Source of the DNA: Polynucleobacter sp. MWH-UH2A
GTDB lineage: Bacteria; Pseudomonadota; Gammaproteobacteria; Burkholderiales; Burkholderiaceae
Assembly (NCBI RefSeq): GCF_018687195.1
Contig: NZ_CP061321.1
Coordinates: 1,116,001-1,180,000, forward strand
DNA: 64,000 bases
Reading direction: 5' to 3'
The notes beneath the pieces are model-generated. The model worked only from the letters and a program-made list of their open reading frames with translations, did not search any database and was not told where the DNA came from. Shown piece after piece: positions 17,387 to 27,477 of the stretch (position 1 is the stretch's first letter; every line of letters starts with the position of its first letter). The position numbers were made by a program, and so were the translations under genes.

Positions 17387-19057
17387 ATGAATCCAGCGCA
17401 GTTACTAGAACAATTCGGGCCACGTGAATCCATGGATTATGACCTTGTGATCGTTGGGGGCGGACCCGCTGGTTTGTCAGCCGCTATCCGGGCCAAGCAG
17501 CTCGCCAGCGAATCCGGGAAAGAAATTAGTGTCTGCGTACTAGAAAAAGGCTCTGAAATTGGCGCGCACATATTGTCTGGTGCCGTCATGGATCCCAAAG
17601 CCTTAACTGAATTGTTTCCAAACTGGAAAGAGTTAGGTGCCCCTCTCGATACTGAAGTTTGCCAAGATCAATTTCTCTTTTTAACCAAAGACAATTCATA
17701 TCAAGTTCCCAACTGGATGCTCCCACATTGCTTCCAAAATCATGGCAACTATATAGTGAGCTTGGCTAATGTGACACGTTGGCTGGGCGAACAAGCTGAA
17801 GCACTTGGTGTTGAAATTTTCCCTGGCTTTCCTGCAGCAGAGGTTTTGTATAACGAGCAAGGTGCAGTTGCCGGTGTGATTACAGGAGCAATGGGGCTCG
17901 ACAAAGAAGGCAACCCAACTGATCAGTTCCAACTCGGCATGGAATTACGCGGTAAGTACACCCTCTTCGCCGAAGGTGCACGCGGCCACTTAGGCAAACA
18001 ATTGATTGCCAAATTTGCTTTAGATAAAGACTCTGATCCTCAAAGCTACGGCATAGGAATTAAGGAATTGTGGGAAGTCGAACCGTCTAAAAGCAAGCCT
18101 GGCTTGGTTGTTCACACCGCTGGCTGGCCTTTGGAAAGCGATACCTACGGTGGCTCCTTTCTATACCACCTAGGAGACAACAAAGTAGCCGTTGGACTTG
18201 TTGTTGGGCTCTCTTATAAGAATCCTTATCTATCACCCTTTGAAGAATTTCAACGCTACAAGCTACACCCCAAGATTCGCGAAACCTTTGAAGGCGGTAA
18301 ACGCATTGCCTATGGTGCGCGCGCATTAACAGCTGGTGGACTTAATAGCTTACCTAAGACAGTCTTTCCCGGTGGCGCATTGATTGGTTGTGATGCGGGC
18401 TTCTTGAATGCCTCTCGTATTAAAGGTAGTCATGCTGCTATCAAAACTGGCATGTTAGCCGCGGAGGCGGCCGTTGCTGCATTAGCCGACAATCGCTCAG
18501 CAGATGTACTCGCAGGCTACCCTACTGCATTTCAAAATAGCTGGCTACACACCGAACTCAATCAGGCGCGCAATTTCAAAGCTTGGATGTCTAAAGGCCT
18601 TTATCTTGGCACCTTGATGGTGGGGCTAGAGCAAAAGGTCTTAGGTGGCAATATGCCATGGACAGTGCACCTCAAACATGCAGATCATGAGTGCCTTGAG
18701 CCAGCATCACAACACAAGCCAATTGACTATCCAAAGCCAGATGGCAAGATCAGCTTTGATCGCCTGTCCTCGGTATTTATTTCCAATACCAACCATGCAG
18801 AGAGCCAGCCGATACACCTTACCCTGAAAGATGCGGCTATTCCTGTAAGTCTTAATCTGAAAACTTACGCTGGTCCTGAGCAACGCTACTGCCCTGCCGG
18901 CGTTTATGAATATGTTGAAGCAGATGGTCAACCCAAACTTCAGATCAACTCGCAGAACTGTGTGCACTGCAAGACTTGTGACATCAAAGATCCAAGTCAA
19001 AACATTGTTTGGGTTACGCCCGAAGGTGGCGGTGGCCCCAATTACGGAGCTATGTAA
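17387..19057 (+). CDS. Electron transfer flavoprotein-ubiquinone oxidoreductase
   Basis: Membrane-associated flavo-iron-sulfur protein that passes electrons from acyl-CoA dehydrogenases via ETF to ubiquinone. The 556 residues match the family length. N-terminal FAD motif VIVGGGPAGLSAAIRAKQ; central quinone-binding region; C-terminal ferredoxin-like 4Fe-4S cysteines in CPAGVYEYVE and QNCVHCKTCDIKDPSQNI, ending GGGGPNYGAM. It starts at ATG 17387 after GGAGAAATTGC. Its role fits the glutaryl-CoA dehydrogenase encoded 3 kb downstream. etfAB are not in the window. Confidence 0.96.
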   Translation: MNPAQLLEQFGPRESMDYDLVIVGGGPAGLSAAIRAKQLASESGKEISVCVLEKGSEIGAHILSGAVMDPKALTELFPNWKELGAPLDTEVCQDQFLFLTKDNSYQVPNWMLPHCFQNHGNYIVSLANVTRWLGEQAEALGVEIFPGFPAAEVLYNEQGAVAGVITGAMGLDKEGNPTDQFQLGMELRGKYTLFAEGARGHLGKQLIAKFALDKDSDPQSYGIGIKELWEVEPSKSKPGLVVHTAGWPLESDTYGGSFLYHLGDNKVAVGLVVGLSYKNPYLSPFEEFQRYKLHPKIRETFEGGKRIAYGARALTAGGLNSLPKTVFPGGALIGCDAGFLNASRIKGSHAAIKTGMLAAEAAVAALADNRSADVLAGYPTAFQNSWLHTELNQARNFKAWMSKGLYLGTLMVGLEQKVLGGNMPWTVHLKHADHECLEPASQHKPIDYPKPDGKISFDRLSSVFISNTNHAESQPIHLTLKDAAIPVSLNLKTYAGPEQRYCPAGVYEYVEADGQPKLQINSQNCVHCKTCDIKDPSQNIVWVTPEGGGGPNYGAM

Positions 19058-19060
19058 GTC

Positions 19061-19447
19061 ATGATGCTATTGCACACCATGCTGCGGGTTGGCGATCTCC
19101 AGCGTTCGATTGATTTTTACACCAAAGTGTTAGGCATGAATCTCTTGCGCACTACCGAACGACCAGCACAAAAATACTCTTTGGCTTTTGTTGGTTTTGG
19201 TAAAGGTAATGCAGATGGTCAAGCGGAAATTGAGTTGACCTATAACCATGGTGTTCACTCCTATGATTTAGGTACCGCCTATGGTCATATTGCGATTGGA
19301 GTGCCTGATGCCTATGCTGCTTGCGAAAAGATTAAAGCGGCTGGCGGCAATGTCACTCGTGAAGCTGGCCCTGTAGCCGGCGGGGATACCATCATAGCCT
19401 TTGTAACTGACCCAGATGGATACAAAATCGAGTTAATTCAACGCTAA
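19061..19447 (+). CDS. gloA: Lactoylglutathione lyase (glyoxalase I)
   Basis: Converts the methylglyoxal-glutathione hemithioacetal to S-lactoylglutathione; Ni/Zn-dependent cytoplasmic enzyme. The 128 residues form two betaalpha-beta3 modules with all four metal ligands visible: His in LLHTMLRV, Glu in AEIELTYN, His in YGHIAIGV and Glu in YKIELIQR. The start is one of two adjacent ATGs, three bases after the ETF-QO stop, so translation is probably coupled. Confidence 0.96.
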   Translation: MMLLHTMLRVGDLQRSIDFYTKVLGMNLLRTTERPAQKYSLAFVGFGKGNADGQAEIELTYNHGVHSYDLGTAYGHIAIGVPDAYAACEKIKAAGGNVTREAGPVAGGDTIIAFVTDPDGYKIELIQR

Positions 19448-19453
19448 TTTTGT

Positions 19454-19708
19454 ATGAGCAAGCAACAATCCCAACAAGACGGATCGCACTCACTCTCCAC
19501 CGGGGATGATGAGTCTGATTCGCCTTGTATCGGTGTATGCACCACCCTATACGATGAGATCTGCCAGGGATGCGGCCGCACGCTCAATGAAGTTAGTAAC
19601 TGGGTATTTCTATCCGACGAAGAAAAAGCTTCTGTGTGGAAACGCATTCGCGCAGATGGAACAGCAATGCGTTTTCAGCGCCAGCAGAAAGAAAATAAGC
19701 CCACTTAA
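19454..19708 (+). CDS. DUF1289 family protein
   Basis: An 84-residue small protein with the DUF1289 pattern: SPCIGVCTTLYDEICQGCGRT followed by NWVFLSDEEKASVWKRI. The four conserved cysteines (CxGxC ... CxGC) suggest a small metal or Fe-S site, but function is unknown. It is the last gene of the ETF-QO/gloA operon; its stop codon lies in the terminator loop. Confidence 0.9.
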   Translation: MSKQQSQQDGSHSLSTGDDESDSPCIGVCTTLYDEICQGCGRTLNEVSNWVFLSDEEKASVWKRIRADGTAMRFQRQQKENKPT

Positions 19709-19724
19709 TGGTGGGCTTATTTTT
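19693..19724. terminator. Bidirectional rho-independent terminator
   Basis: AAGCCCAC (19697-19704) pairs with GTGGGCTT (19711-19718), flanked by A-rich sequence on the left and TATTTTT on the right. It ends the ETF-QO/gloA/DUF1289 operon and probably also ybiT on the other strand (stop 19746). Confidence 0.9.
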
Positions 19725-19745
19725 AACTTAGCTCTATTAACCGTA

Positions 19746-21353
19746 TCAACCAGCTAAGGCTTGACTGCGTAAATACTCTTCGTAGGTACCCGAGTAATCC
19801 TCAACCGTGCCATCCATTTTGACTTCTAAAATGCGGTTGGCTAAAGCCTGCACAAACTCACGGTCATGAGATACAAAGATTAAGGTGCCTTCAAACTTCT
19901 CAAGCGCAATCTGCAAACTCTCGATTGACTCCATATCCATGTGATTGGTTGGCTCGTCCATTGCGAGAACGTTATGTTTTTGGAGCATCAGCTTGCCCCA
20001 AATCATACGGCCCTTCTCACCACCGGAAAGGACTTTGACATATTTGCCAATGTCATCGCCCGAGAACAGCAAGCGTCCTAGAGTACCGCGTACAACCTGA
20101 TCATCATCGCCAGTGTTACGCCAAGAGCTCATCCACTCCATGAGCGTCTCTTCTTTAGCAAAGAGTTCTGTATTGTCTTGCGGCATTACGCCTACATTTG
20201 CATTCTCGGCCCACTTCACATCCCCACTATCAGCAGCGATACCATCAAAGCGTTTACTCAGAATAGTTTTTAAGAGCGTAGTCTTACCAGCGCCATTTTG
20301 GCCAATAATGGCGATCTTCTCACCCGCACGAATACCGAGTTTCAGATTCTTGAAAATAGTTCTGTCATAAGCCTTAGTAAGCGCATTGCATTCCACTGCC
20401 ATGTTGTGCAACTTCTTTTCGTAATCAAAACGGATAAATGGGTTTTGACGAGAGGATGGCTTGATTTCAGCAACCTCAATTTTTTCCAATTGACGCTGAC
20501 GTGATGTTGCTTGGCGCGCCTTAGAAGCGTTTGCCGAGAATCGGCTTACGAAGGCCTGTAATTCAGCAATTTTTTCTTTAGCTTTTGCGTTGGAAGCTAA
20601 TTGCTGAGCCCTTGCTTGGGTAGACGCCAACATATAAGAATCATAGTTCCCCGGATAAACCTTTAGAGTTCCGTAGTCCATGTCGGCCATATGCGTACAC
20701 ACCTCATTTAAGAAATGGCGATCATGGGAAATGATGATGATGGTGCTATTAAATTGATTGAGGATTTCTTCTAACCAATGAATAGAGTGAATATCCAAGT
20801 TATTGGTTGGCTCATCCAACAATAGAACATCAGGATCCGAGAACAAAGCCTGCGCAAGTAACACACGCAATTTCCAGCCAGGCGCAACATTACTCATTGG
20901 TCCATTGTGTTGCTCAATTGGAATTCCAATGCCTAATAACAACTCACCCGCTTTTGCTTCTGCCGTATAGCCGCCGTACTCTGCATACTTACCCTCAAGT
21001 TCTGCAGCTTTCATGTAATCTTCATCCGTTGCTTCTGGGTTCGCATAAATTGCATCGCGCTCAGCAGCGGCTTTCCACATCTCTTCGTGACCCATCATCA
21101 CTACATCGAGAACACGTACATCTTCGTAAGCAAATTGATCCTGACGTAATTTACCCAGACGAATACCTGGATCTAAGCTTACGTTACCGCTTGATGGTTC
21201 TAACTCGCCACCAAGGATTTTCATGAAAGTCGATTTACCGCAACCATTAGCGCCAATTAGGCCGTAACGATTGCCACCGCCAAATTTCACGGAAATGTTT
21301 TCAAACAGAGGCTTCGCCCCAAACTGCATGGTGATATTAGATGCGGACAGCAC
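19746..21353 (-). CDS. ybiT: ABC-F family ATPase, YbiT type
   Basis: A soluble 535-residue ABC-F protein with two ATPase domains and no membrane part; ABC-F proteins act on the ribosome. Domain 1 has GANGCGKST and [11 protein letters not shown], domain 2 GQNGAGKT and [10 protein letters not shown], joined by a charged linker (~240-300, [20 protein letters not shown]). The N-terminus ([20 protein letters not shown]) and the linker match the YbiT subgroup closely. A ribosome-assistance role is by family only. Single gene, convergent with the DUF1289 operon. Confidence 0.93.
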   Translation of the reverse strand: MLSASNITMQFGAKPLFENISVKFGGGNRYGLIGANGCGKSTFMKILGGELEPSSGNVSLDPGIRLGKLRQDQFAYEDVRVLDVVMMGHEEMWKAAAERDAIYANPEATDEDYMKAAELEGKYAEYGGYTAEAKAGELLLGIGIPIEQHNGPMSNVAPGWKLRVLLAQALFSDPDVLLLDEPTNNLDIHSIHWLEEILNQFNSTIIIISHDRHFLNEVCTHMADMDYGTLKVYPGNYDSYMLASTQARAQQLASNAKAKEKIAELQAFVSRFSANASKARQATSRQRQLEKIEVAEIKPSSRQNPFIRFDYEKKLHNMAVECNALTKAYDRTIFKNLKLGIRAGEKIAIIGQNGAGKTTLLKTILSKRFDGIAADSGDVKWAENANVGVMPQDNTELFAKEETLMEWMSSWRNTGDDDQVVRGTLGRLLFSGDDIGKYVKVLSGGEKGRMIWGKLMLQKHNVLAMDEPTNHMDMESIESLQIALEKFEGTLIFVSHDREFVQALANRILEVKMDGTVEDYSGTYEEYLRSQALAG

Positions 21354-21493
21354 GGATGTTTCTCTAACTTTCTAAAAATTCAAATGGAACGAATGCGCAC
21401 AGCACATTGGCAATGCGGCCCCATATGAGGATATGAGGCAAAGACTGTTATTTTAACGGTTTAAAGGGGTAAAAGGCTAAGGACGTAGCCCGC

Positions 21494-22204
21494 TTAAACT
21501 TTGACCCGAAATGGCGTGAAATTCGTATGAATATCGTAGTAATCCTCGTTTTCCTTGCGTTTGAGGAAATTCACGACCCAATACGTTACGGGTGTAGCCA
21601 ATACTTCCCAGCCAGTTTTTAGAGCATATTGAGCCAAAGCCACAGCAATCACTTCCTGTGTCGGCCAAATGCCATAGAAGGCCAGCATATAGAAAAAAGA
21701 GGAGTCGACCAATTCACCTACCGCTGTAGAAGCAATAGTTCGCATCCAAAGATAACGACCTTGCGTCCAAATTTTCATTTTGGCCAAAACAAAGCTATTA
21801 GTAAAACTGCCGCACCAGAATGAAAACATCGAAGCCAAAGCGATACGCCATGAGTTTCCAAACACTGTTTCTAAGCCCTGTTGATAGTTAGCCATGTACT
21901 CGCCAGGTGCGACAGGCAAAGCAATCACAATTTGCGCCATGATTGCAGCAAATAGCAGCGCCGCAAATCCCACCCAAACCGCCCTCCGGTCATAGGCATA
22001 GCCATACACCTCAGTCAAAATATCGCCAAAGAAATAAGAGATGGGGAAAAATAAGATCCCGCCCCCAAAAGGCAACTCACCGAAATAAGGCAAGGCAACT
22101 ACTGCGGCTTTACCAGCGCCAATGAAGTTCGAGCACAGCAAGACAACTACAAAAGATGCCAGAATCAAGTCGTAATAGCGATGGTGTCGTCTCGGGCTGT
22201 CCAT
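21494..22204 (-). CDS. yhhQ: Queuosine precursor transporter (VUT family)
   Basis: Inner-membrane transporter of the VUT/YhhQ family, which in E. coli imports queuosine precursors (preQ0/preQ1). The 236 residues have about six membrane segments and the family signatures NFIGAGKAAVV, GDILTEVYGYAYDRRAVW and the C-terminal GELVDSSFFYMLAF. It is a single gene, divergent from gcdH; 140 bases without a gene separate it from ybiT. Confidence 0.9.
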   Translation of the reverse strand: MDSPRRHHRYYDLILASFVVVLLCSNFIGAGKAAVVALPYFGELPFGGGILFFPISYFFGDILTEVYGYAYDRRAVWVGFAALLFAAIMAQIVIALPVAPGEYMANYQQGLETVFGNSWRIALASMFSFWCGSFTNSFVLAKMKIWTQGRYLWMRTIASTAVGELVDSSFFYMLAFYGIWPTQEVIAVALAQYALKTGWEVLATPVTYWVVNFLKRKENEDYYDIHTNFTPFRVKV

Positions 22205-22306
22205 AAGCTTAAAAAATGGATAATAGAGAAAGAATATCCCCTTTCAGCAAAGTACGCAGAAAGTGGGATAAATGAATACCAGCAATTAATAGGATGACTA
22301 AAGACG

Positions 22307-23485
22307 ATGAGCAAAGCGAGCTTTAATTGGGAAGACCCCCTTCTACTGGATACACAACTGAGTGAAGATGAGCGCATGGTGCGTGATGCAGCAGCAGAAT
22401 ACGCTCAAGGCCGTCTGATGCCGCGCATTTTGGATGCCTACCGCAATGAGACCACCGATCCCGCTATCTTCCGCGAAATGGGTGAACTGGGCCTGTTAGG
22501 CATCACGATTCCAGAACAATACGGTGGAGCCAATCTCAATTACGTTTCTTATGGATTGATCGCCCGCGAAATCGAACGAGTCGACTCTGGCTATCGCTCC
22601 ATGATGAGCGTTCAATCCTCTTTGGTCATGATTCCCATCAATGAGTTTGGCAGCGAAGCGCAAAAACAAAAGTATCTTCCAAAACTTGCAAGTGGCGAAT
22701 GGATTGGCTGCTTTGGTTTAACAGAGCCTAACTACGGCTCCGATGCCGGCGGAATGATCACCAGGGCCAAGAAAGTGCCTGGAGGCTTCTCGCTAACCGG
22801 TTCAAAAATGTGGATCTCTAATGCCCCGATTGCTGATGTATTTGTGGTGTGGGCCAAAAATGATGAAGGCGTGATTCGCGGCTACATTCTTGAGAAAGGC
22901 ATGAAGGGTTTAAGCGCTCCGAAGATCAGCGGCAAGATGGGTTTAAGAGCCTCGATTACTGGTGAGATCGTGATGGATGAGGTCTTTGTTCCTGATGAAA
23001 ATGAATTCCCTGAAATTTCTGGCCTCAAAGGCCCATTCACCTGCCTTAATTCAGCTCGCTATGGCATTTCTTGGGGCGCATTAGGTGCTGCTGAATGGTG
23101 CTGGCATGCAGCTCGCCAATACACCATGGATCGCAAGCAGTTTGGCAAACCGCTGGCGTCCAATCAACTGATTCAAAAAAAGTTGGCAGACATGCAAACG
23201 GAAATCGCACTCGCACTGCAAGGTTGCTTGCGTTTAGGACGCATGAAAGATGAAGGCATTGCTGCACCTGAAATTACCTCCATCATGAAACGAAACTCCT
23301 GCGGAAAATCATTAGATATTGCGCGTATGGCACGTGATATGCATGGCGGTAACGGCATTTCCGATGAATACGGCGTTGTGCGTCATATGATGAATCTGGA
23401 AGTTGTTAACACCTACGAGGGCACACATGATATTCACGCTCTCATCTTAGGTCGCGCTCAAACGGGAATTCAAGCTTTCAGTTAA
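22307..23485 (+). CDS. gcdH: Glutaryl-CoA dehydrogenase
   Basis: FAD-dependent acyl-CoA dehydrogenase that oxidises and decarboxylates glutaryl-CoA to crotonyl-CoA in lysine, tryptophan and benzoate catabolism. The 392 residues contain [23 protein letters not shown], and the catalytic glutamate in [18 protein letters not shown], a signature of the GCDH subgroup. Start ATG 22307 follows a purine-rich site. It ends one base before the converging mnmH stop. Electrons would go through ETF to the ETF-QO encoded at 17387. Confidence 0.93.
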   Translation: MSKASFNWEDPLLLDTQLSEDERMVRDAAAEYAQGRLMPRILDAYRNETTDPAIFREMGELGLLGITIPEQYGGANLNYVSYGLIAREIERVDSGYRSMMSVQSSLVMIPINEFGSEAQKQKYLPKLASGEWIGCFGLTEPNYGSDAGGMITRAKKVPGGFSLTGSKMWISNAPIADVFVVWAKNDEGVIRGYILEKGMKGLSAPKISGKMGLRASITGEIVMDEVFVPDENEFPEISGLKGPFTCLNSARYGISWGALGAAEWCWHAARQYTMDRKQFGKPLASNQLIQKKLADMQTEIALALQGCLRLGRMKDEGIAAPEITSIMKRNSCGKSLDIARMARDMHGGNGISDEYGVVRHMMNLEVVNTYEGTHDIHALILGRAQTGIQAFS

Positions 23486-24559
23486 TCAGCACTGAAGCTG
23501 ATTGACGATGGCCTTAGCTGCTTTTGCAAAGGCCTCGTCGCTATCATTTTCTAGCTGTACATAATTATCAGCACGATACTCGGGAAAATTACGCACAATC
23601 GAAGATTGATACGATGGGTCGTAGTGCTTTATTAATAGCTCTTCCACCAGGCTTGGGAACTGCCCAGCATCAATAGCCTCATTCCATTTTGCTATTTGCA
23701 CTTTTCCGTAATGGGCCGTTAATAGTGCTAACTTACTTTTAAAGTTATTGGTGTCGGTTAAAAAATGATGGTATTCACGTATTAACCAAGAAACGCGTGT
23801 TTGCGGACTTGATCTCAACTCAATGCAAGCGCCACCACGAATCTTTTCCATTAGGGCATCAGGTATGTGAAGCCCGCCTACTTTCTTGCTTTCCGATTCC
23901 ACTAACACAGGCTTGGTCGGATCAAGATTTCGCAATGCATTCCACAGAGCTGTCTCAAATCCCTTTTGGCTTGGCTGCTCAATATTGGGCTCGTTACCTA
24001 AGACAGACCCTCGATGTATCGCCAAAGCTTCTAGATCTAATATTTGGGCGCCATAATTTTTCGCCTCTTGCAGAACCCGAGTCTTTCCACTTCCTGTCAT
24101 GCCACAGATAACCTGAAAAGAAAAAAGTTTGGCAGCCTCGTCCAAGCTATCAATCACCGTGCGCCGGAAACATTGATAGCCACCCTCTAACTGCATGGCT
24201 TTCCAACCAATACGATTCAATATATGGGTGAATGCCCCACTACGCTCGCCACCACGCCAGCAGTAAATCAATGGACGCCAGGTGCGTGGAAAGCCTTGAA
24301 AATGTTTTTCTAGGTGATTTGCAATATTGCGAGAGACTAATGCAGCGCCCAGTTTTTTAGCGGCAAATGGTGAGTCTTGTTTATATAAAGTACCGATTTG
24401 AGCGCGCTCTTCGTTATTTAGAACGGGATAATTCACTGCACCAGGAATGTGATCTTGAGCGAATTCAGCCGGCGAACGTACATCAATGATGCAATCAAAA
24501 GAATCTAACTCAGCTACAAATTTATCTCGCGCTAAGATCTGTGGATTGCTTGGCTGCAT
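23486..24559 (-). CDS. mnmH: tRNA 2-selenouridine/geranyl-2-thiouridine synthase
   Basis: MnmH (SelU, YbbB) replaces sulfur by selenium at the wobble 2-thiouridine of Lys, Glu and Gln tRNAs, via a geranylated intermediate. Residues ~10-135 are a rhodanese domain with the active-site loop IYCWRGGERSG; residues ~150-357 are a P-loop domain with GMTGSGKT. Length 357 is normal. It needs selenophosphate, so a selD gene is expected elsewhere. The thioesterase gene lies 9 bases upstream in the same operon. Confidence 0.95.
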   Translation of the reverse strand: MQPSNPQILARDKFVAELDSFDCIIDVRSPAEFAQDHIPGAVNYPVLNNEERAQIGTLYKQDSPFAAKKLGAALVSRNIANHLEKHFQGFPRTWRPLIYCWRGGERSGAFTHILNRIGWKAMQLEGGYQCFRRTVIDSLDEAAKLFSFQVICGMTGSGKTRVLQEAKNYGAQILDLEALAIHRGSVLGNEPNIEQPSQKGFETALWNALRNLDPTKPVLVESESKKVGGLHIPDALMEKIRGGACIELRSSPQTRVSWLIREYHHFLTDTNNFKSKLALLTAHYGKVQIAKWNEAIDAGQFPSLVEELLIKHYDPSYQSSIVRNFPEYRADNYVQLENDSDEAFAKAAKAIVNQLQC

Positions 24560-24568
24560 ATCTCGCAG

Positions 24569-24988
24569 TTAGCCAATCTTTTGCAAAATATGATCAGGCC
24601 ACGGTGCTGATTTATTTGTGGTGAGATCAACCCAGACCATGGTTGCACCGCCAATGGCTACCTCTTCATCAGGCGTAGTTGTCAAAGCCATACTGGTATA
24701 GACATCCATACTGGTGCGACCGATAGCACCAATTGAAGTTTTCAGAATTAAATCCCCAGGATATGAGAGTTGTTTATAGAAATTGCAAAAGCCATTCATC
24801 ATCAGCATCGATTCTCGACCTGGCGCAACCTGATAACCCAAGGAAGTGATCCACTCTACTCGAGCCTGCTCCATATAACGAAAGTAGATCGTATTGTTGA
24901 CATGCCCATATGCATCCATGTCGCCCCACCGAATTGGTGCGACCATTTCATGAACTAGTTTTCGATCTTCAGGGATGACGATACGCAT
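24569..24988 (-). CDS. 4-hydroxybenzoyl-CoA thioesterase-like acyl-CoA thioesterase
   Basis: A 139-residue hotdog thioesterase of the YbgC/FadM group. The catalytic segment RWGDMDAYGHVNNTIYFRYME is complete, with the Asp nucleophile/base in the expected place. It should hydrolyse short or long acyl-CoA in the cytoplasm; the substrate is undetermined. It shares a tight spacing with mnmH downstream. Confidence 0.9.
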   Translation of the reverse strand: MRIVIPEDRKLVHEMVAPIRWGDMDAYGHVNNTIYFRYMEQARVEWITSLGYQVAPGRESMLMMNGFCNFYKQLSYPGDLILKTSIGAIGRTSMDVYTSMALTTTPDEEVAIGGATMVWVDLTTNKSAPWPDHILQKIG

Positions 24989-25012
24989 TGGTATGTCGAC
25001 TTAATGGATCGT

Positions 25013-25357
25013 TTACTTTACTTGCAAAGCAAGTTGATACAGATTTGTTGAACGCGCACCAGAGCGACAAAAAGCCAGTACAGGACCAGGCAAGGTTTTT
25101 AGCAAACGTGCCATCTCAATCACTTGATCTGGCGTGATAGCACCAGAAACAACTGGCAGATATACATAATTCAATCCTAATTTTTCTGCCTCTGCTTGTA
25201 TGTCAGCGTTTTTAGGCTGATCAGGACCACCCTCGCCATCTGGGCGATTGTTGATAACGCTTTTGTATCCCTGCTTAACGATTTCAGCCAAGTGGGCTGG
25301 TTCAATTTGGCCTAAAGTACCAAATTGGTCGTTATGACATGCGATAGGAAGACTCAT
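25013..25357 (-). CDS. TIGR01244/DUF442 family phosphatase-like sulfur transferase
   Basis: A 114-residue dual-specificity-phosphatase-fold protein. The active-site loop reads AFCRSGARS (Cys-x5-Arg), and VINNRPDGEGGPDQP is the family hallmark. This domain is the N-terminal half of Blh, the sulfurtransferase/dioxygenase of the BigR operon, where it is fused to a metallo-beta-lactamase-fold dioxygenase. Here it stands alone, next to YeeE/YedE transporters. ATG 25357 is preferred over 25396 because AGAGGA lies just upstream. A sulfurtransferase role in persulfide handling is inferred from family and context. Confidence 0.85.
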   Translation of the reverse strand: MSLPIACHNDQFGTLGQIEPAHLAEIVKQGYKSVINNRPDGEGGPDQPKNADIQAEAEKLGLNYVYLPVVSGAITPDQVIEMARLLKTLPGPVLAFCRSGARSTNLYQLALQVK

Positions 25358-25439
25358 GACATCCTCTGATTTAAATAGGTTTTTAAAAAAATTCATTTGA
25401 ATCTGTATGGCGCTATTTTAATAACGATTCATCTATGGA

Positions 25440-25880
25440 TTACTTTGGCGCTTGTTTATGTGCGGTAAAAAATCGCTCGCAAACTCGCATACCAACCAGC
25501 ATTGCCACAACAAACGCTAAAGCCTTTAAGTATCCAGCGCCCAAAGCTACCAGCGCGGGGCCAGGGCAAATACCAGCAATTCCCCAGCCAATACCAAAAA
25601 TAAAACTGCCAATCACTAAGGCTCTTGATATATCTCTTCTAGTCGGAATATGTAAAGCGCCACCAAAAAATGCTTCGCTGCGCTTTTTAACCAGATAGAA
25701 GCCTGCAAGGCCTACCAGGATTGCGCCTAGCATTACAAAAATCAAAGATGGGTCCCATAGGCCAGCCAGATCTAAAAAGCCCAATACCTTTTGGGGATTG
25801 CTCATTCCAGAAATAATTAAACCAAAGCCAAAAAGCACCCCAATAGCGTACTGACTAAGTAGGCCGAAATGTTTTTTCAT
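25440..25880 (-). CDS. YeeE/YedE-type membrane protein, half-transporter (PmpB-like)
   Basis: A 146-residue membrane protein with about four segments. Family signatures are GVLFGFGLIISGMSNPQKVLGFLD near the N-terminus and GWGIAGICPGPALVALG around residue 105, with a conserved cysteine. It is one half of a two-gene YeeE/YedE (DUF6691-type) transporter thought to move sulfur species such as thiosulfate. It starts one base after the stop of its partner gene, so the two are coupled. Confidence 0.87.
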   Translation of the reverse strand: MKKHFGLLSQYAIGVLFGFGLIISGMSNPQKVLGFLDLAGLWDPSLIFVMLGAILVGLAGFYLVKKRSEAFFGGALHIPTRRDISRALVIGSFIFGIGWGIAGICPGPALVALGAGYLKALAFVVAMLVGMRVCERFFTAHKQAPK

Positions 25881-25881
25881 A

Positions 25882-26319
25882 TCAACCCCCTATCAAATGA
25901 CGCATAACAAATACCGTCAAAAATCCTGCGCCCATGAAAGTCAATGTTGCTACCAATGAACGAGGGGATAATCTTGATAAACCGCAGATTCCATGACCAC
26001 TAGTACAACCAGATCCATACTGGGCACCAAAACCCACAAGTAATCCAGCCACCAATACTGCATACCAATCTGTATCGATTTGCACAATTGGACGAATATC
26101 GAAAAATAAGGCGGCCCAAAGTGGCGCAGACAGCAACCCAAGCACCAAACTTAAGCGCCACACAACATCATTTGGCTTGGGGTGAAGCAGGCCCGAGACA
26201 ATTCCACTGATACCTAGAATCCTGCCATGAAGCAGAACATATAGGGCTGCAGCAATGCCCAATATCACTCCACCCAATAAGGATGGAATGGGTGTAAAGG
26301 AGAGCCAATTAATTTGCAT
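25882..26319 (-). CDS. YeeE/YedE-type membrane protein, half-transporter (PmpA-like)
   Basis: A 145-residue protein with about four membrane segments and the motif GAQYGSGCTSGHGICGLSRLS, whose cysteine-containing SGCTSGHG is the sulfur-transport signature. It pairs with the PmpB-like protein encoded next. Such pairs accompany Blh in BigR operons. The exact substrate (thiosulfate, persulfide or another sulfur form) is not determined. Confidence 0.88.
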   Translation of the reverse strand: MQINWLSFTPIPSLLGGVILGIAAALYVLLHGRILGISGIVSGLLHPKPNDVVWRLSLVLGLLSAPLWAALFFDIRPIVQIDTDWYAVLVAGLLVGFGAQYGSGCTSGHGICGLSRLSPRSLVATLTFMGAGFLTVFVMRHLIGG

Positions 26320-26337
26320 GTAAATGCCTATGAGGAA

Positions 26338-27459
26338 TTATGCGCAGGGATTAGGCGCTAATCGCAATTGAAGATAACGAACACCGAGATAGCCACCAAA
26401 AATAAAGCCGGGTAATGCTAATAAAGAACTCAAAGCCAAGGTTGATATACCACTCAAACCCTGACCTACCGTGCAACCCAAAGCTGTGATGCCACCAAAT
26501 CCCATTAGTGCCGCACCCACCAAATGATTGGCGGTATCTTCTGCATTTCTGAAGGTTTCCCAACGAAAGGTCTTGCTTGAAATGGCAACTACAGCAGAGC
26601 CCAAAATCATGCCTATAACAGCTACTATGCCAACGGTCAGCACTTTCGAAGTATCGCTGTACATCATCAGCCAATCCAACGAATAGGCATATGGCGCTAC
26701 AAAAGATAAACTTTCCATGCGACCAGAATTTGTTACTAAAAATACTTCTTCTAATGTATTGGGATCCTCAGCAACATGGCCCAAGGCACCAGAAACCCAC
26801 CATACAGCGGTAATTGCTAAACCAACTGAAATGCCAGCAAAGAGATTTTCAAAGTTTCGGAATGCTTTATCAGCCAATGCAAACACAATAAATGCACATC
26901 CAATAAAAAGTCCAAGGGCTAAATGCAAATTCGCCCTCTCAACCCCCAAGGGACCAGCAAGTAGACTTGGCAAGTCTTGCGGGGTTGCAAAGCTGACAAA
27001 TACGAGATCCACAGTATTTGTACGAATGACCCCCAAAAATCCACGCAATGTCATGTAAGCCGTTAAGCCCAAAACCATAAAGACCATTACTGACTTTAGG
27101 TTGCCCCCACCAATACGTATTAAGGTTTTGCTGCCACATCCAGAAGCCAACACCATTCCAAAACCGAACAAAATGCTTCCTAAAAGAGTCGAAAGCCACA
27201 GAAACTTATTACCCGTATAAATTGTTTTAAGCGAATCAATCAATCCAAGGTGCGCCAAAAAAGTGAATCCAAGAATCGCAGTACCGATCGCTAAGAACCA
27301 TTGTCTAAAACGATTCCAGTTGGAAATGATAAAAACATCTGATACAGCGCCCATGCTGCAAAATCCTGTTTTTTGCATCACCATACCTAAAGCAAACGTA
27401 ATTGCAAACGTTGCCCAAAGGACCGTTTTGCTTAAAAGAGGTATATCTACTGCTTCCAT
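26338..27459 (-). CDS. YeeE/YedE family thiosulfate-type transporter (TsuA-like)
   Basis: A full-length 373-residue transporter with about nine to ten membrane segments. TsuA (YeeE) passes thiosulfate along conserved cysteines; three are found in matching motifs: Cys34 (KTGFCSMGAV), Cys108 (LASGCGSKT) and Cys329 (ALGCTVGQGLSG). It sits between the small cytochrome c gene and the half-transporter pair, so three YeeE/YedE-type genes are adjacent. Thiosulfate uptake or exchange of oxidised sulfur is inferred from the family and from the sox genes. Confidence 0.88.
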   Translation of the reverse strand: MEAVDIPLLSKTVLWATFAITFALGMVMQKTGFCSMGAVSDVFIISNWNRFRQWFLAIGTAILGFTFLAHLGLIDSLKTIYTGNKFLWLSTLLGSILFGFGMVLASGCGSKTLIRIGGGNLKSVMVFMVLGLTAYMTLRGFLGVIRTNTVDLVFVSFATPQDLPSLLAGPLGVERANLHLALGLFIGCAFIVFALADKAFRNFENLFAGISVGLAITAVWWVSGALGHVAEDPNTLEEVFLVTNSGRMESLSFVAPYAYSLDWLMMYSDTSKVLTVGIVAVIGMILGSAVVAISSKTFRWETFRNAEDTANHLVGAALMGFGGITALGCTVGQGLSGISTLALSSLLALPGFIFGGYLGVRYLQLRLAPNPCA

Positions 27460-27477
27460 AGAAAACTTATTAAAAAA

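Noticed and set aside
21354..21493. Gap between ybiT and yhhQ searched for a small RNA or tRNA
   Set aside because: No cloverleaf, stem with T-tract or coding frame stood out; the frame at 21477-21668 overlaps yhhQ and is a shadow.
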